Source of the DNA: an uncultured Flavobacteriaceae bacterium
Lineage (GTDB): Bacteria > Bacteroidota > Bacteroidia > Flavobacteriales > Flavobacteriaceae
DNA: 64,000 bases
Direction of reading: 5' to 3'
Assembly (NCBI GenBank): GCA_947494825.1
Contig: CANLWN010000002.1
Location: 62,001-126,000, forward strand
In this document: in pieces, positions 25,402 to 35,287 of the stretch
Position numbering within the stretch: the stretch's first letter is position 1
How the letters are laid out: the number at the start of each line of letters is the position of its first letter
The notes under the pieces: generated by a model
Seen by the model: only the letters and a program-made list of their open reading frames with translations
What the model was told of the DNA's origin: nothing
The model's database searches: none
Program-made: the position numbers and the translations under genes

Positions 25402-26637
25402 CTAAACCAGATTACTGATAAGCACCTTTCCCGATACAATTTTATTGTTGATATCCACGCCATTAAAATTCCCTATTACTCCGCTTCCTTTTTCAATGAA
25501 GTCGAGCGCATTGATATATATGGATGTTTTTTGCAAATGGAACATTCCGGATACCGAGAAATCAAGATGTAGGATTTGGCCTTTGTTCAGTACAGAGACC
25601 CGATCGTCCTCGATGATTATGGAATCGTTTAGACTAACAATATTGTAATGGTACTTTTCTATTTTTAGGTTTAACCCATAGGTGTTTTCCCCAATGGTGA
25701 ATTCAAAGAAATAATTTCCGGAAGACCCCATCAATACCTGGGCGAACGGACTCTTTTTGGAAAACATCAACGGGTTTTTCCTTATGTTACTTTCAACGAC
25801 CAATCTCACCTTATTGAGTTCCTGACAGATGATAGGGTCAAATGATTTGTTGTTCACTTCTTCCTCGACCTCCGCCTTGGAGCTGTATTTTTTCAAGATC
25901 ATTTTTCCGGCGATGGCCCTATCGTATTTATCAAATCCCGAATAGGTTCCTATGAGGTAATGCCGTTCGTTGGGCGACGATTTTCCAATAAAAAAGATAA
26001 ATTTTGCACCCTCACTTTTTTTATTTCCCACATAATACTTGGTGTCAAAATGTGCAAAGTCCTCACTTTGACTAATGGTCCCGTAAAATGTATATACCCC
26101 CTTATCCCCATTCTCATCCACGTACACGTATACCATTTCAATCGTTTTCCACTCATTATAAATAATGATCTGGCCCTTGTTCATTTTGTTGTCCTCGCCG
26201 AAATAATAACACACATAGTAGTAATCGCTCAAACTACCGCCCTGGTTCAATAATTCCAATTGCTTATTTCGCTGCTTGATGGTAAACAGGTCACTACCGA
26301 TAAACTCGGTGATGTTCTTATATCCCAAATAATTAAAAAAGAGCGACTTGTATTCCCGGCTGATCTTAATGAGGGGTTTACCAGAGGAGGCTTCCCGATG
26401 TTTGTTATAAAGATATTTCCCATTCACATACCCCCGTAGTACAAGTTCAAGATCATTCTTCAAGCTGGGTTTTTCCGGATCGTAGTTTCCAAAACCATAC
26501 AACTGGGAATCTTTATACTTTTCGCCGATGTTGTGCGACTTCTTAAAATGAGCTATAACGTTGTACAACAATACGTTAAATACCTGTTTGGTCAACAAAA
26601 GGGTTTCATTGTCATCGCCTTTTAAAATATTTTCCAT
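25402..26637 (-). CDS. Uncharacterised 411-residue protein
   Basis: No family is recognised. The protein has no signal peptide or membrane helix. The N-terminal third is helical and basic (NETLLLTKQVFNVLLYNVIA, then HFKKSHNIGEKYKDSQLYGF) and could hold a small DNA- or protein-binding domain. The rest is rich in beta strands with alternating aromatic residues (SDYYYVCYYFGEDNKMNKGQ, FGTISQSEDFAHFDTKYYV-like segments, KFIFFIGKSSPNERHYLIGT). The layout, a short helical head plus a beta-rich sensor-like body, is only descriptive. It is divergent from the TonB receptor gene, sharing a 114-bp promoter region. Confidence 0.7.
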   Translation of the reverse strand: MENILKGDDNETLLLTKQVFNVLLYNVIAHFKKSHNIGEKYKDSQLYGFGNYDPEKPSLKNDLELVLRGYVNGKYLYNKHREASSGKPLIKISREYKSLFFNYLGYKNITEFIGSDLFTIKQRNKQLELLNQGGSLSDYYYVCYYFGEDNKMNKGQIIIYNEWKTIEMVYVYVDENGDKGVYTFYGTISQSEDFAHFDTKYYVGNKKSEGAKFIFFIGKSSPNERHYLIGTYSGFDKYDRAIAGKMILKKYSSKAEVEEEVNNKSFDPIICQELNKVRLVVESNIRKNPLMFSKKSPFAQVLMGSSGNYFFEFTIGENTYGLNLKIEKYHYNIVSLNDSIIIEDDRVSVLNKGQILHLDFSVSGMFHLQKTSIYINALDFIEKGSGVIGNFNGVDINNKIVSGKVLISNLV

Positions 26638-26751
26638 TAGATTCCAGAATATTAGTTAGGAATTACAAAAATAAAATAAATTATTTGGAAGATGTTTTTA
26701 GGAAAATAACCCTCAATATATTTAACCAACTAATTTTTAATCAAATAAGGC

Positions 26752-29106
26752 ATGTTTAGAAAAATCGTATTCCTTGTAATCTTTCTCCCATTTTTCTGCC
26801 ACTCCCAACATATAGAGATAAGCGGCAAGGTAGAAGCCGCTGATGGACCTTTGCTTGGTGTTTCCGTTATTGAAAAAGGAACCACCAATGGAACAACAAC
26901 GGATTTTAAGGGTAATTATGCCATAAATGTAAGGAACGGGGCTACCATTGTCTTTTCCTTCCTGGGGTATAAAACCGAGGAAATCACTGCTGATAGCAAC
27001 ATTTTGAATGTCACCATGCAGGAAGATGCTTCCCAACTCGACGAGGTTGTGGTGCAGGGCTTCGATGGTGTGGTGGGGCGCGCAAGACGTAGGGCAGAAT
27101 CGGTACAGTCCATACCCGAATCGGTCGTAACATTCACGGCCAAGGCCATCGAAACCAAGGGTATCAACAACATTCAGACTTTTGCCGATCAGATACCAAA
27201 TGTAAACTTCACCAACTCCCAGAACATTGGTAACAACTTTATTACGGTAAGGGGCATTTCACATATTAGAAACGGTGAATCGCCCATTGCCTTTGTCATT
27301 GACGGTGTCACCTTGCCCGACCCCAACTTGATCAACCAGGAATTGTTCGATTTGGCACTTATAGAGGTGGTCAAAGGACCCCAAGGCGCCTTATATGGTC
27401 GAAACGCCATTGCCGGAGCGATCAACATAGTCACCAATGAGCCCACCAATACCCCGAGAAATAAAATTGAGATGGGTTATGCCAATGGAAACCTGTTCAA
27501 GGCACAATTGTCCTCGACCGGTCCGCTTATCAAGGACAAACTGTTCTATCGTATATCGGGAACGTACAAGGAAGGCGATGGCCTGTTGGATAACACCACT
27601 TTGGGCACCTCCCCAGATTTTATCGAAGATCTATCCATACGCGCACAATTGAAAGCCAATTTATCTTCCAAAACATCCGCTACTTTAACGGCCCAATTGA
27701 TCGATGCCGAGGCCGGGGCCGTATATTATGCCGTGCCAACCAACGGAAGTGCCAATATTTCCCCGGATGACTTTGACAATCTGGCCATTCAGGCCGACCA
27801 GTTGGGTGTTTCTACCCTGGATGCCTTTTATGGCAACCTAAAACTGAATTTCAATCTAAATGATGTTACACTTTCCTCCTCCTCAACCTATAACAAGGGA
27901 GATAGGAACCATGTAGGCGATTTGGATTTTACTCCGGCCGATGTGCTACGTCAAATACAGGATAGCAATACGGAGACGATCAATCAGGAAATTCGCCTGA
28001 GTTCGGCAAACAATCCGGATAGCAAGGTAACTTGGGATGTAGGGGCATTCTACCAAAAATTGGACAAGCTTTTGGTCACTGATGCCACGGCCGATTTTGG
28101 ATTCTTTGCAGCGCCCTTTGAGCCAACAGGAACACAGTCAAGACTGGCCATTTCGGATTTTACCAACACCTACTCTACCCTTGCCGCTTTTGGTTTTCTA
28201 GACGTAAAAGTATCAGATAGATTTACGGTCTCCGCCGGGCTTCGTTTTGACAACGACGATATTGAGCAGGACAACAGGACCCTGGGCATCAAACCCACTA
28301 AAACGGATTCCCAATTGCAGCCCAAACTGTCCCTGGCGTTTAACGCTACCGATCATATGTTGATGTATGCAAACTATGGGAGGGGCTACAGAGCAGGGGG
28401 ATTTAATCAGGACAACACCGTACGTTTTAATTCCGAATACAACGCGGAGATCACCAATAACTATGAGGTGGGCATTAAAAACAGCTATTGGAACGATCGG
28501 TTTATCCTGAACATTTCGGGTTATTACATCGATTTTAAGGACCAGCAACTGTACGCCTTGCTGCTCGATGGTGGGGCCGGTAATATTCTTATCGGAAATT
28601 TCAATGTTCCCAATAGCGAGTCTGTAGGTTTTGAAGCGGATCTGAAATTAAGAACTTCAAAATATTTGGACATTCTAGCGAGTTACGGTGTCAGCAAATC
28701 CAGGATCATTGAAGGGACATCGACAGTGAGTACCGGTGCCAACGAACAAATAGACGTTTCCGGGAGGAATACCCCCTTGATACCCCAGGACAGTTATAGT
28801 TTTGCCCTGGAATCCAGTTTTGACATCTCAAAAAAGATCTCCTTTAGCGGCAACATCAATCTAGAGGGTACCGGAAAAATTTATTGGCACGAAGACAATG
28901 CCGCATCATCTTCCGGTTATAGTTTGCTCAACGCCCGGCTAGGATTTACGTTCGATAAGTTTTCCGTAAATCTTTGGGGGACCAACATCACGGATACCGA
29001 ATATATTACAGAATTTTTTGCGCAGACCTTTTCCAATGGCGGTTCCGATTTGGCATGGCTGGGTCAACCAGCAGCCTATGGGGCGGGTGTAACATACAGG
29101 TTCTGA
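26752..29106 (+). CDS. TonB-dependent outer-membrane receptor
   Basis: This 784-residue receptor has a signal peptide (MFRKIVFLVIFLPFFCHSQ), an N-terminal CarboxypepD_reg-like domain (about 21-100, VSVIEKGTTNGTTTDFKGNY), a plug domain (about 115-240, with VRGISHIRNGESPIAFVIDG and ALYGRNAIAGAINIVT) and a 22-strand-type barrel ending in GVTYRF. It takes up substrates across the outer membrane using TonB energy. There is no SusD partner, and the size is nearer to siderophore/small-molecule receptors than to SusC. The terminator at 29166 separates it from the hydantoinase cluster, but the same orientation suggests it may import that cluster's substrate. Confidence 0.93.
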   Translation: MFRKIVFLVIFLPFFCHSQHIEISGKVEAADGPLLGVSVIEKGTTNGTTTDFKGNYAINVRNGATIVFSFLGYKTEEITADSNILNVTMQEDASQLDEVVVQGFDGVVGRARRRAESVQSIPESVVTFTAKAIETKGINNIQTFADQIPNVNFTNSQNIGNNFITVRGISHIRNGESPIAFVIDGVTLPDPNLINQELFDLALIEVVKGPQGALYGRNAIAGAINIVTNEPTNTPRNKIEMGYANGNLFKAQLSSTGPLIKDKLFYRISGTYKEGDGLLDNTTLGTSPDFIEDLSIRAQLKANLSSKTSATLTAQLIDAEAGAVYYAVPTNGSANISPDDFDNLAIQADQLGVSTLDAFYGNLKLNFNLNDVTLSSSSTYNKGDRNHVGDLDFTPADVLRQIQDSNTETINQEIRLSSANNPDSKVTWDVGAFYQKLDKLLVTDATADFGFFAAPFEPTGTQSRLAISDFTNTYSTLAAFGFLDVKVSDRFTVSAGLRFDNDDIEQDNRTLGIKPTKTDSQLQPKLSLAFNATDHMLMYANYGRGYRAGGFNQDNTVRFNSEYNAEITNNYEVGIKNSYWNDRFILNISGYYIDFKDQQLYALLLDGGAGNILIGNFNVPNSESVGFEADLKLRTSKYLDILASYGVSKSRIIEGTSTVSTGANEQIDVSGRNTPLIPQDSYSFALESSFDISKKISFSGNINLEGTGKIYWHEDNAASSSGYSLLNARLGFTFDKFSVNLWGTNITDTEYITEFFAQTFSNGGSDLAWLGQPAAYGAGVTYRF

Positions 29107-29165
29107 TTTTACCAGAAATGTTTCATCACAATTTGAATTAGTTTAAGTGTATTGAGGTGAATGTC

Positions 29166-29198
29166 AAGCCACTAAAAACACCATTAGTGGCTTTTTTT
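29166..29198 (+). terminator. Rho-independent terminator of the TonB receptor gene
   Basis: AAGCCACTA (29166-29174) pairs perfectly with TAGTGGCTT (29185-29193), followed by a T-tract (29192-29198). It ends the TonB receptor transcript 60 bp after its stop codon and 24 bp before hyuA. Confidence 0.9.
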
Positions 29199-29221
29199 AA
29201 CCAAATTATATAAATCATGTT

Positions 29222-31288
29222 ATGAGAGTCGCAACAGACATCGGCGGGACTTTTACAGACCTTGTATGCCTGGAATTTGATCGCAAAACAGGGAAACCCA
29301 CAGGGGTAAAAGTAGCAAAAGCGGACACCACGCCTGCCAACTTTGAGCAGGGAATATTGGACACGATCAACAAGGGAAAGGTAGACCTAAAGGAAATTGG
29401 GTTTTTCGCCCATGGCACCACAGTGGTAATCAACGCCCTTACCGAACGTAAGGGGGCAAAAACCGCATTGATTACCACAAAGGGGTTTAGGGACGTCCTG
29501 GAAATTGCACGCTGCAACAGGCCCGATCTGTTCAACTTCAATTTTGTGAAACAACCCCCTTTTGTGCCGCGTTTTCTAAGGTTCGAGGTAGAGGAACGCA
29601 TAAATTACAAAGGTGAGGTCATCAAAGCGCTCAATACAGCGACCCTAAAGGCCATTCTAAAAACCTGCAAAGAAGAAAATGTAGCGTCCATCGCCGTTTG
29701 CCTTTTACATGCTTATAAAAATCCAAAGCACGAAATCCAGCTCCTTCAAGAATTGTCCAAGTTGACCAACAAGATTGAAATAATTGCATCGCACCAGGTA
29801 ACCCGGGAATGGCGTGAATACGAACGTACAAGTTCCAGTGTATTGTCTGGCTATGTACTGCCCATCGCCAAAAAATACCTGAACAAGCTTGAAGAAAAGC
29901 TGAAGGCCAAAGGTTTGCAGGATGCGCCCTATATCATGCAATCCAATGGCGGGATTACCACCCTAAACGATGTAAAATCCAACCCTATCACCATGGTGGA
30001 ATCCGGCCCCGCCAGTGGTGTTTTTGGAGCCATCGCCCTGGGAAAGGTTATTGGTAAAAAAGATTTGATCGTGCTGGATATAGGTGGTACAACGGCCAAA
30101 TGTGCCTTGATAGAAAATGGCCAGGTAAAAATCACCACCAACTATAAAATAGAACACTCTAGAACGGAAGCGGGCTATCCCATTCAAACCCCGGTAATCG
30201 ATATTGTTGAAATTGGCAATGGTGGGGGAAGTATTGCCTGGATAGATGAAGGGGGTAAAATGCACGTTGGTCCTAAAAGTGCCGGGGCCATGCCCGGACC
30301 GGCAGCCTACGGTCGTGGAGGAAAAAACCTGACCACCACGGATGCCAATATCATTACTGGGCGTATACATCCCGATTATTTTCTGGGAGGCGAGTTACCA
30401 CCAGATCATGCCAGCATAGCCGAGGCCTCCAAACCCTTGTGCAAAACATTGAACGGCTCAAAGGAAGCCATAGCCAAAGGTATTCTTCGTATCGCCAATG
30501 CCAATATGATAAACGCCTTAAAACTTATTTCGGTAAACAAGGGCCATGATCCGAGGGATTTTACCATGGTGGTCATTGGCGGCGGCGGAGCCATGCACGG
30601 CGCAGACTTGGCGAGAGAGCTTCAAGTGTCGGAATTGATCGTTCCACCCCATGCCGGGGTGTTTTCGGCCTTTGGAATGCTCATGTCCGACATCAGGAGG
30701 GATTATATCAGAACTAACGTCTTAACCCTTGTCCGCCAGCAAAAGGATACCATAGCCGCTACGTTTTCTGAAATGCAAAAGGAAGCCATTTCAAATTTTA
30801 AAGCGGATAACTACAAAGAGGAAGACATAAAATTCACCTACTATGCCGATTTGCGCTATGCAGGCCAGGAACATTATGTAAAGGTGCTGCTTACGCATTT
30901 TTCACGGCTAACCGCCTTGGAGGACATCATTGCGCACTTTCATGAAGAACACGAAAAGCACTATTCATTTCGGTTGGAAGCTCCTGTGGAACTGGTCAAT
31001 TTTCATTTGGTGGCAGAAGTAGCGGTAGAAAAACCCGATTTTCCAAAAATGGACGCTTCGGGCAGAACCGTAGCCGAAGCCATTTTTGATCAGAGGGAAG
31101 TTGATTTTGATGATTTGGGAAAACACGATACCCCTTTTTACAGAAGGGAACTGTTAGCGCCAAATATGATGTTGCACGGCCCGGCCGTCATAGCAGAAAC
31201 AGCCACTACAACAGTGGTTACTCCACTACATGAGGTACGGGTTGATGCGTACGGGAACCTCATTCTAACCCTTCAAAAAACAGCCTAA
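29222..31288 (+). CDS. hyuA: Hydantoinase/oxoprolinase family protein, HyuA type
   Basis: This 688-residue ATP-dependent subunit belongs to the N-methylhydantoinase A / 5-oxoprolinase / acetone-carboxylase beta family. The N-terminal ASKHA-type phosphate-binding motif is TDIGGTFTDLVCLEFD, and a second one, VLDIGGTTAKCALIENG, starts around residue 283. Also seen is the DPRDFTMVVIGGGGAMHGAD region near the end of the ATPase part. Together with HyuB it would hydrolyse a cyclic amide using ATP. The gene overlaps hyuB by one base (TAATG), so translation is coupled. Confidence 0.92.
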   Translation: MRVATDIGGTFTDLVCLEFDRKTGKPTGVKVAKADTTPANFEQGILDTINKGKVDLKEIGFFAHGTTVVINALTERKGAKTALITTKGFRDVLEIARCNRPDLFNFNFVKQPPFVPRFLRFEVEERINYKGEVIKALNTATLKAILKTCKEENVASIAVCLLHAYKNPKHEIQLLQELSKLTNKIEIIASHQVTREWREYERTSSSVLSGYVLPIAKKYLNKLEEKLKAKGLQDAPYIMQSNGGITTLNDVKSNPITMVESGPASGVFGAIALGKVIGKKDLIVLDIGGTTAKCALIENGQVKITTNYKIEHSRTEAGYPIQTPVIDIVEIGNGGGSIAWIDEGGKMHVGPKSAGAMPGPAAYGRGGKNLTTTDANIITGRIHPDYFLGGELPPDHASIAEASKPLCKTLNGSKEAIAKGILRIANANMINALKLISVNKGHDPRDFTMVVIGGGGAMHGADLARELQVSELIVPPHAGVFSAFGMLMSDIRRDYIRTNVLTLVRQQKDTIAATFSEMQKEAISNFKADNYKEEDIKFTYYADLRYAGQEHYVKVLLTHFSRLTALEDIIAHFHEEHEKHYSFRLEAPVELVNFHLVAEVAVEKPDFPKMDASGRTVAEAIFDQREVDFDDLGKHDTPFYRRELLAPNMMLHGPAVIAETATTTVVTPLHEVRVDAYGNLILTLQKTA

Positions 31289-32949
31289 TGGAAAAGTTCA
31301 CCTTGGAAATAATACAAGATACCCTGGTTGCTGCAGGAGATGAGATGTTTCAAACCCTACAGCGCACCAGTATGAGTCCCATTATCTATGAATCCCTGGA
31401 TTACGCTGTTGGCATTACCGATGCAAAAGGGGAACTATTGGCCCAGGGCAACGGGGTGACCGCTTTTCTTGCGGCTTTGGATTCCGTGGTAAGGGCTACT
31501 TTGGAAAAGTTCAATGGAAAAAATGCCCTGGAGGAGGGCGATGTTGTGATTGCCAATACCCCTTATGCCGGTGGGGGCACCCACCTATCGGACGTCTCCG
31601 TAATCTATCCCATTTTCTATAAAAAAGAACTTATTGCATTTACCGTTAACAAAGCGCATTGGACAGAACTGGGCGGAACCTTTCCGGGCTCGGTCTCTAC
31701 CGTAGCCACGGAGATTTATCAGGAAGGGTTGCACTTTCCGTTTGTCAAGGTAAAATCCAAGGGAAAAATCAACGAGGCCATTGTGGATTTGATCAAGGCC
31801 AACGTTAGGTTGCCCGACAGTACGCTTGGCGACCTATTTGCGGGTATTGCAGCGGCGGGCGTAGGGGCTAAACGCGTGATTGCCATAATTGAAAAATACG
31901 GCTTGGAAACCTTTAAAAAGGCCAAGGAAGATTTTCTGGATTATGGGGAACGAATGTGTATTGAAGCCTTAAAGGAAATTCCAAACGGCGTTTACGAGGG
32001 CACCACGGAAATTGAGGACAACGGTTTTGGCGAAGGTCCTTTTCCCATCAAAGCAAAAATTACCATCACGGATACGGAATTTATCGCAGATTTTAACGGC
32101 TCGCACCCCCAGGTCAAAGGGGCGACCAATCTGGCCTTTAGCGGTTTGGTCACTGGGTGCAGAAGCCTTTTCAAAGCTATTACCACACCCCGTATGGATG
32201 CCAATGGTGGTGCCTTCAGACCCATGAAAGTGCTTTGCGAACCTGGCACCATTGTCAGTGCCGAGGCGCCTTCGGCGGTATCGGTCTATTACGAGGTATT
32301 GATTACGTCAATCGATCTCATCTGGAAAATCCTGGCCCCATTGATTCCGGACAAATTGCCCGCCGGACATTTACGCTCGGTCTGTGCCACCTTCATCTCG
32401 GGCATGCACCCGGACACCGATCAGTTTTACATACAGGCCGAACCCTTGGCCGGAGGCTGGGGAGCATCGGCCACCCATGATGGGAACCGGGGGCAACTTT
32501 CCTGCGGCAGCGGGGAATCCTACAACATTCCGATAGAAATACGGGAAATGCGCTACGGTATACAAGTAGAACAGTACGCCTTTCACAATGAAGGGGGCGG
32601 TTATGGGGAATTCCAGGGCGGGAACGGTCAATATGTGGACTATAAAATTGTTTCGGACGGTGCGCGTGTAACCGCGGCTTTTCTAGGTGAAAAAACCAAG
32701 ACCTGGGGCATGAAGGGAGGACATGACGGGTCTTACAATTATTTTATGATCATTCGTAAGGATGGTACCAGGGAAAGACATAGCCTAGGCACGAATATCT
32801 TCCTTGAAAAAGGCGATGTCGTACGATGTGTTACCGCTACGGGCGGGGGTTACGGCAATCCCAACAAGCGCCCAAAGGAGCAGGTGTTATTGGACCTAAA
32901 AAATGGGTATATCACCAAAAAGGAAGCCAAAGAATTTTATCATATTTAA
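31288..32949 (+). CDS. hyuB: Hydantoinase B/oxoprolinase family protein, HyuB type
   Basis: This 553-residue partner of HyuA has the family's typical opening MEKFTLEIIQDTLVAAGDEM and the conserved stretches TSMSPIIYESLDYAVGITDA, VVIANTPYAGGGTHLSDVSV, SGLVTGCRSLFKAITTPRMD and the C-terminal VVRCVTATGGGYGNP. In N-methylhydantoinases and acetone carboxylases the A and B subunits form one complex; B supplies the substrate site. It overlaps hyuA by one base and is followed after 1 bp by the racemase gene. Confidence 0.92.
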   Translation: MEKFTLEIIQDTLVAAGDEMFQTLQRTSMSPIIYESLDYAVGITDAKGELLAQGNGVTAFLAALDSVVRATLEKFNGKNALEEGDVVIANTPYAGGGTHLSDVSVIYPIFYKKELIAFTVNKAHWTELGGTFPGSVSTVATEIYQEGLHFPFVKVKSKGKINEAIVDLIKANVRLPDSTLGDLFAGIAAAGVGAKRVIAIIEKYGLETFKKAKEDFLDYGERMCIEALKEIPNGVYEGTTEIEDNGFGEGPFPIKAKITITDTEFIADFNGSHPQVKGATNLAFSGLVTGCRSLFKAITTPRMDANGGAFRPMKVLCEPGTIVSAEAPSAVSVYYEVLITSIDLIWKILAPLIPDKLPAGHLRSVCATFISGMHPDTDQFYIQAEPLAGGWGASATHDGNRGQLSCGSGESYNIPIEIREMRYGIQVEQYAFHNEGGGYGEFQGGNGQYVDYKIVSDGARVTAAFLGEKTKTWGMKGGHDGSYNYFMIIRKDGTRERHSLGTNIFLEKGDVVRCVTATGGGYGNPNKRPKEQVLLDLKNGYITKKEAKEFYHI

Positions 32950-32950
32950 A

Positions 32951-33748
32951 ATGAAAGACACGCTGAAAATCATGTATTTGAACCCGATCGGCTTTGAGGC
33001 CTACGACGCTTTTTTTGCCGGTATGATCAAGGAAAACAAGTTCCCGAACACCGAAGTGCACGTAACATCCCTGCATCCTTCTGTAGGTCAAATGGACAAT
33101 CTGGAATACAGGACCTATAACGCCCTTATCGCTTCTGATTTGATCAAAGCGACCCGGCAGGCGGCAAAGGAAGGTTTTGATGCATTGATCATTGGTTGCT
33201 TTTACGACCCGCACCTATTGGATGCAAGGGAGATTTCTGGTGATATGATCGTCGTAGCCCCATGTCAATCCTCCATAGAGATTGCCTTAAAACTGTCCAA
33301 CAGGTTTTCGGTCATCATTGGCCAAAAAAAATGGGAACACGAAATGCAGACCACCATAAAGGAGTACGGTTATGGGGAACATTTGGCCTCCTTTAGGGAT
33401 GTGAATATGAACGTCTGTGAATTTCAAAAAGACCATGACGTAACCGCCAACAATTTATTCGAAGCCGCCCAAAAAGCCGTAGAGGAGGACTTTGCCGAGT
33501 CCATTATTTTAGGATGTACCTGCGAATTCGGTTTCTATCAGCACATACAGAAAAAACTAAAAGTACCGGTCATAGATCCCTCTTTGGCCGCCCTTAAACA
33601 GGCAGAACAAGCGGCGATGTTAAAAAACAAGTACGACTGGAAACCCTCTCGCAAGTGGAGCTGTGAGCCCCCTTCGGAAACGGATATCGAACAATTTGGC
33701 CTGTTTTCGGAGGCCTATCAATTTGGGAATAGAATTATTGTAGCCTAA
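32951..33748 (+). CDS. Aspartate/glutamate/hydantoin racemase family protein
   Basis: This 265-residue Asp/Glu racemase superfamily member has two catalytic-type Cys: LIIGCFYDPHLLDAREISGD and SIILGCTCEFGFYQHIQKKL. The family includes hydantoin racemase, aspartate and glutamate racemases and maleate isomerase; next to HyuA/HyuB, hydantoin racemase is the natural guess. The start ATG at 32951 (MKDTLKIMYLNPIGF) follows directly after hyuB; an upstream extension to 32903 overlaps hyuB and is rejected. The gene's stop overlaps the start of the cupin gene (TAATG). Confidence 0.87.
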   Translation: MKDTLKIMYLNPIGFEAYDAFFAGMIKENKFPNTEVHVTSLHPSVGQMDNLEYRTYNALIASDLIKATRQAAKEGFDALIIGCFYDPHLLDAREISGDMIVVAPCQSSIEIALKLSNRFSVIIGQKKWEHEMQTTIKEYGYGEHLASFRDVNMNVCEFQKDHDVTANNLFEAAQKAVEEDFAESIILGCTCEFGFYQHIQKKLKVPVIDPSLAALKQAEQAAMLKNKYDWKPSRKWSCEPPSETDIEQFGLFSEAYQFGNRIIVA

Positions 33749-34080
33749 TGGAAATAAAAAAGATTGCCTACCCTTTGCAGGAGGACCATTACAACAAAAC
33801 CTTGTTCCATGTCAAAAATGGGCCAACCGAATTTCAATTCGGTACCGTGTTTTTGCGCAAAGGAACCCGTATCCCGGAAAAAGGAGTTACAAGGCACCCG
33901 AGTCATGAAATCTCAATCATCCAAAAAGGGAAAATAGAAATGCTGTGTGAAGACGGTTCGATCAAAGGATACCTGCAAACAGGGGATGTGGTCTATATCA
34001 AAGCATTTGAGGCACAGGCGGGTAATATCCTAGAGGACACCAGCATCATCTATACATTGATCACAGCTCATGGAAAATAA
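33748..34080 (+). CDS. Small cupin-domain protein
   Basis: This 110-residue single cupin shows cupin motif 1 in TRHPSHEISIIQKGKIEMLC (the family's usual Hx-H...E ligands are only partly kept) and motif 2 in KGYLQTGDVVYIKAFEAQAG. Such small cupins bind or turn over small molecules or act as sensors. It overlaps the racemase gene by one base and the permease gene by 11 bp, so it belongs firmly in the hydantoinase-type operon. The role there is not known. Confidence 0.8.
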   Translation: MEIKKIAYPLQEDHYNKTLFHVKNGPTEFQFGTVFLRKGTRIPEKGVTRHPSHEISIIQKGKIEMLCEDGSIKGYLQTGDVVYIKAFEAQAGNILEDTSIIYTLITAHGK

Positions 34081-35287
34081 TCAAAACACCACCAAATGGT
34101 TTAGTCTCGCTGGCGTATGGTTCGGCGGTATCGTAAGTGTACCGGCCCTCTTGATAGGAAGTACCTTGATCACAGCCCTTAGTTTCAACAGTGCGCTTTG
34201 GGCAGGATTGATCGGGTTCAGCTTTGTCGTATTTTTTATGTCATTGCTGAGTATTGCCGCTGTGGTAAAAAGAAAGGCCACGGTTGCGCTGGCGTCCAGT
34301 AGTTTTGGGGAAAATGGCGCAAAATTAATCGTAGGTCTTGTTATAGGCCTATCTACTTTGGGTTGGTTTGGCATTCAAAGCAACATTGCCGGTGCTTCTT
34401 TTTCCAAGATTCTGGTAGACATGAACGGCCTGGATGTTCCTGTTTGGGCTTCCTCCGTTTTTTGGGGCATCATCATGGTGCTTACCGCGGTCTTTGGGTT
34501 TAAATACCTGAAATGGCTCAATTACATCGCAGTACCAGCCATTGTTTTATTGTTGATATACGGCCTTGTTATTACCTTTAAAACCCACAGCTTTCAAGAG
34601 GTACTGAACTTTACGCCTACAACCAGAATGCCCTTTTTACAGGCTATTGGTCTTACCATCGGATTTATTTCCGTAGGCGGGGTGATTTCGCCCGATTACA
34701 ATCGCTTTGCACATACAAAAAGAGATGCGGTTTTGGGTTCCATTTTCGGGATTATACCCTCGGCGCTCTGTTTACTGGCTATTGGAGCCATTTTAGCCAT
34801 CACACAGGGCACCTATGATATCGTTGAAATATTTTCGTCCCTGGGATTTCCTTTCTTTGCCATGTCTATCCTTATCCTGGCCACATGGACTTCCAATGTG
34901 ATGAATATCTATTCCTCGGGCTTGGCGTTTAACAAGCTGTTCCAATTGGACGATGCCTCCCGGTCCAGAACAACCTTGGCAGTTGGACTGGTGGGGATAC
35001 TGTTGGCCGCTATTGGCATCCTTTCCCATTTTATGGGCTTTATTACCCTCTTGACCATTACGATTACGCCCATCGCAGGGGTGATGATCTCCGATTACTA
35101 CCTGGCAAAAACCTATCAGGAAAAACCAAAAAAAGTAAATTGGATAGGTATCATTTCATGGTTCCTTGGGGTAATGGTCATGCTGCTGATGACTTCACAG
35201 CTCAAAAATATCTTGGGAATTGTGGTGGCTGCGTTCATCTATTACGTACTTCAAAAACGCTCAAACAAGCATGCGAAAAATCGATAA
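34070..35287 (+). CDS. NCS1-family permease (cytosine permease-like)
   Basis: This 405-residue inner-membrane transporter has about 12 helices. Features of the nucleobase:cation symporter-1/CodB family are VWFGGIVSVPALLIGSTLIT at the start, GLSTLGWFGIQSNIAGASFS, and ISVGGVISPDYNRFAHTKRD in the middle, which includes the SPDYxRFA motif typical of cytosine/purine permeases. NCS1 members carry nucleobases, allantoin and hydantoins (Mhp1 is the model hydantoin transporter). It overlaps its neighbours on both sides, which supports import of the substrate of this operon. Confidence 0.9.
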   Translation: MENNQNTTKWFSLAGVWFGGIVSVPALLIGSTLITALSFNSALWAGLIGFSFVVFFMSLLSIAAVVKRKATVALASSSFGENGAKLIVGLVIGLSTLGWFGIQSNIAGASFSKILVDMNGLDVPVWASSVFWGIIMVLTAVFGFKYLKWLNYIAVPAIVLLLIYGLVITFKTHSFQEVLNFTPTTRMPFLQAIGLTIGFISVGGVISPDYNRFAHTKRDAVLGSIFGIIPSALCLLAIGAILAITQGTYDIVEIFSSLGFPFFAMSILILATWTSNVMNIYSSGLAFNKLFQLDDASRSRTTLAVGLVGILLAAIGILSHFMGFITLLTITITPIAGVMISDYYLAKTYQEKPKKVNWIGIISWFLGVMVMLLMTSQLKNILGIVVAAFIYYVLQKRSNKHAKNR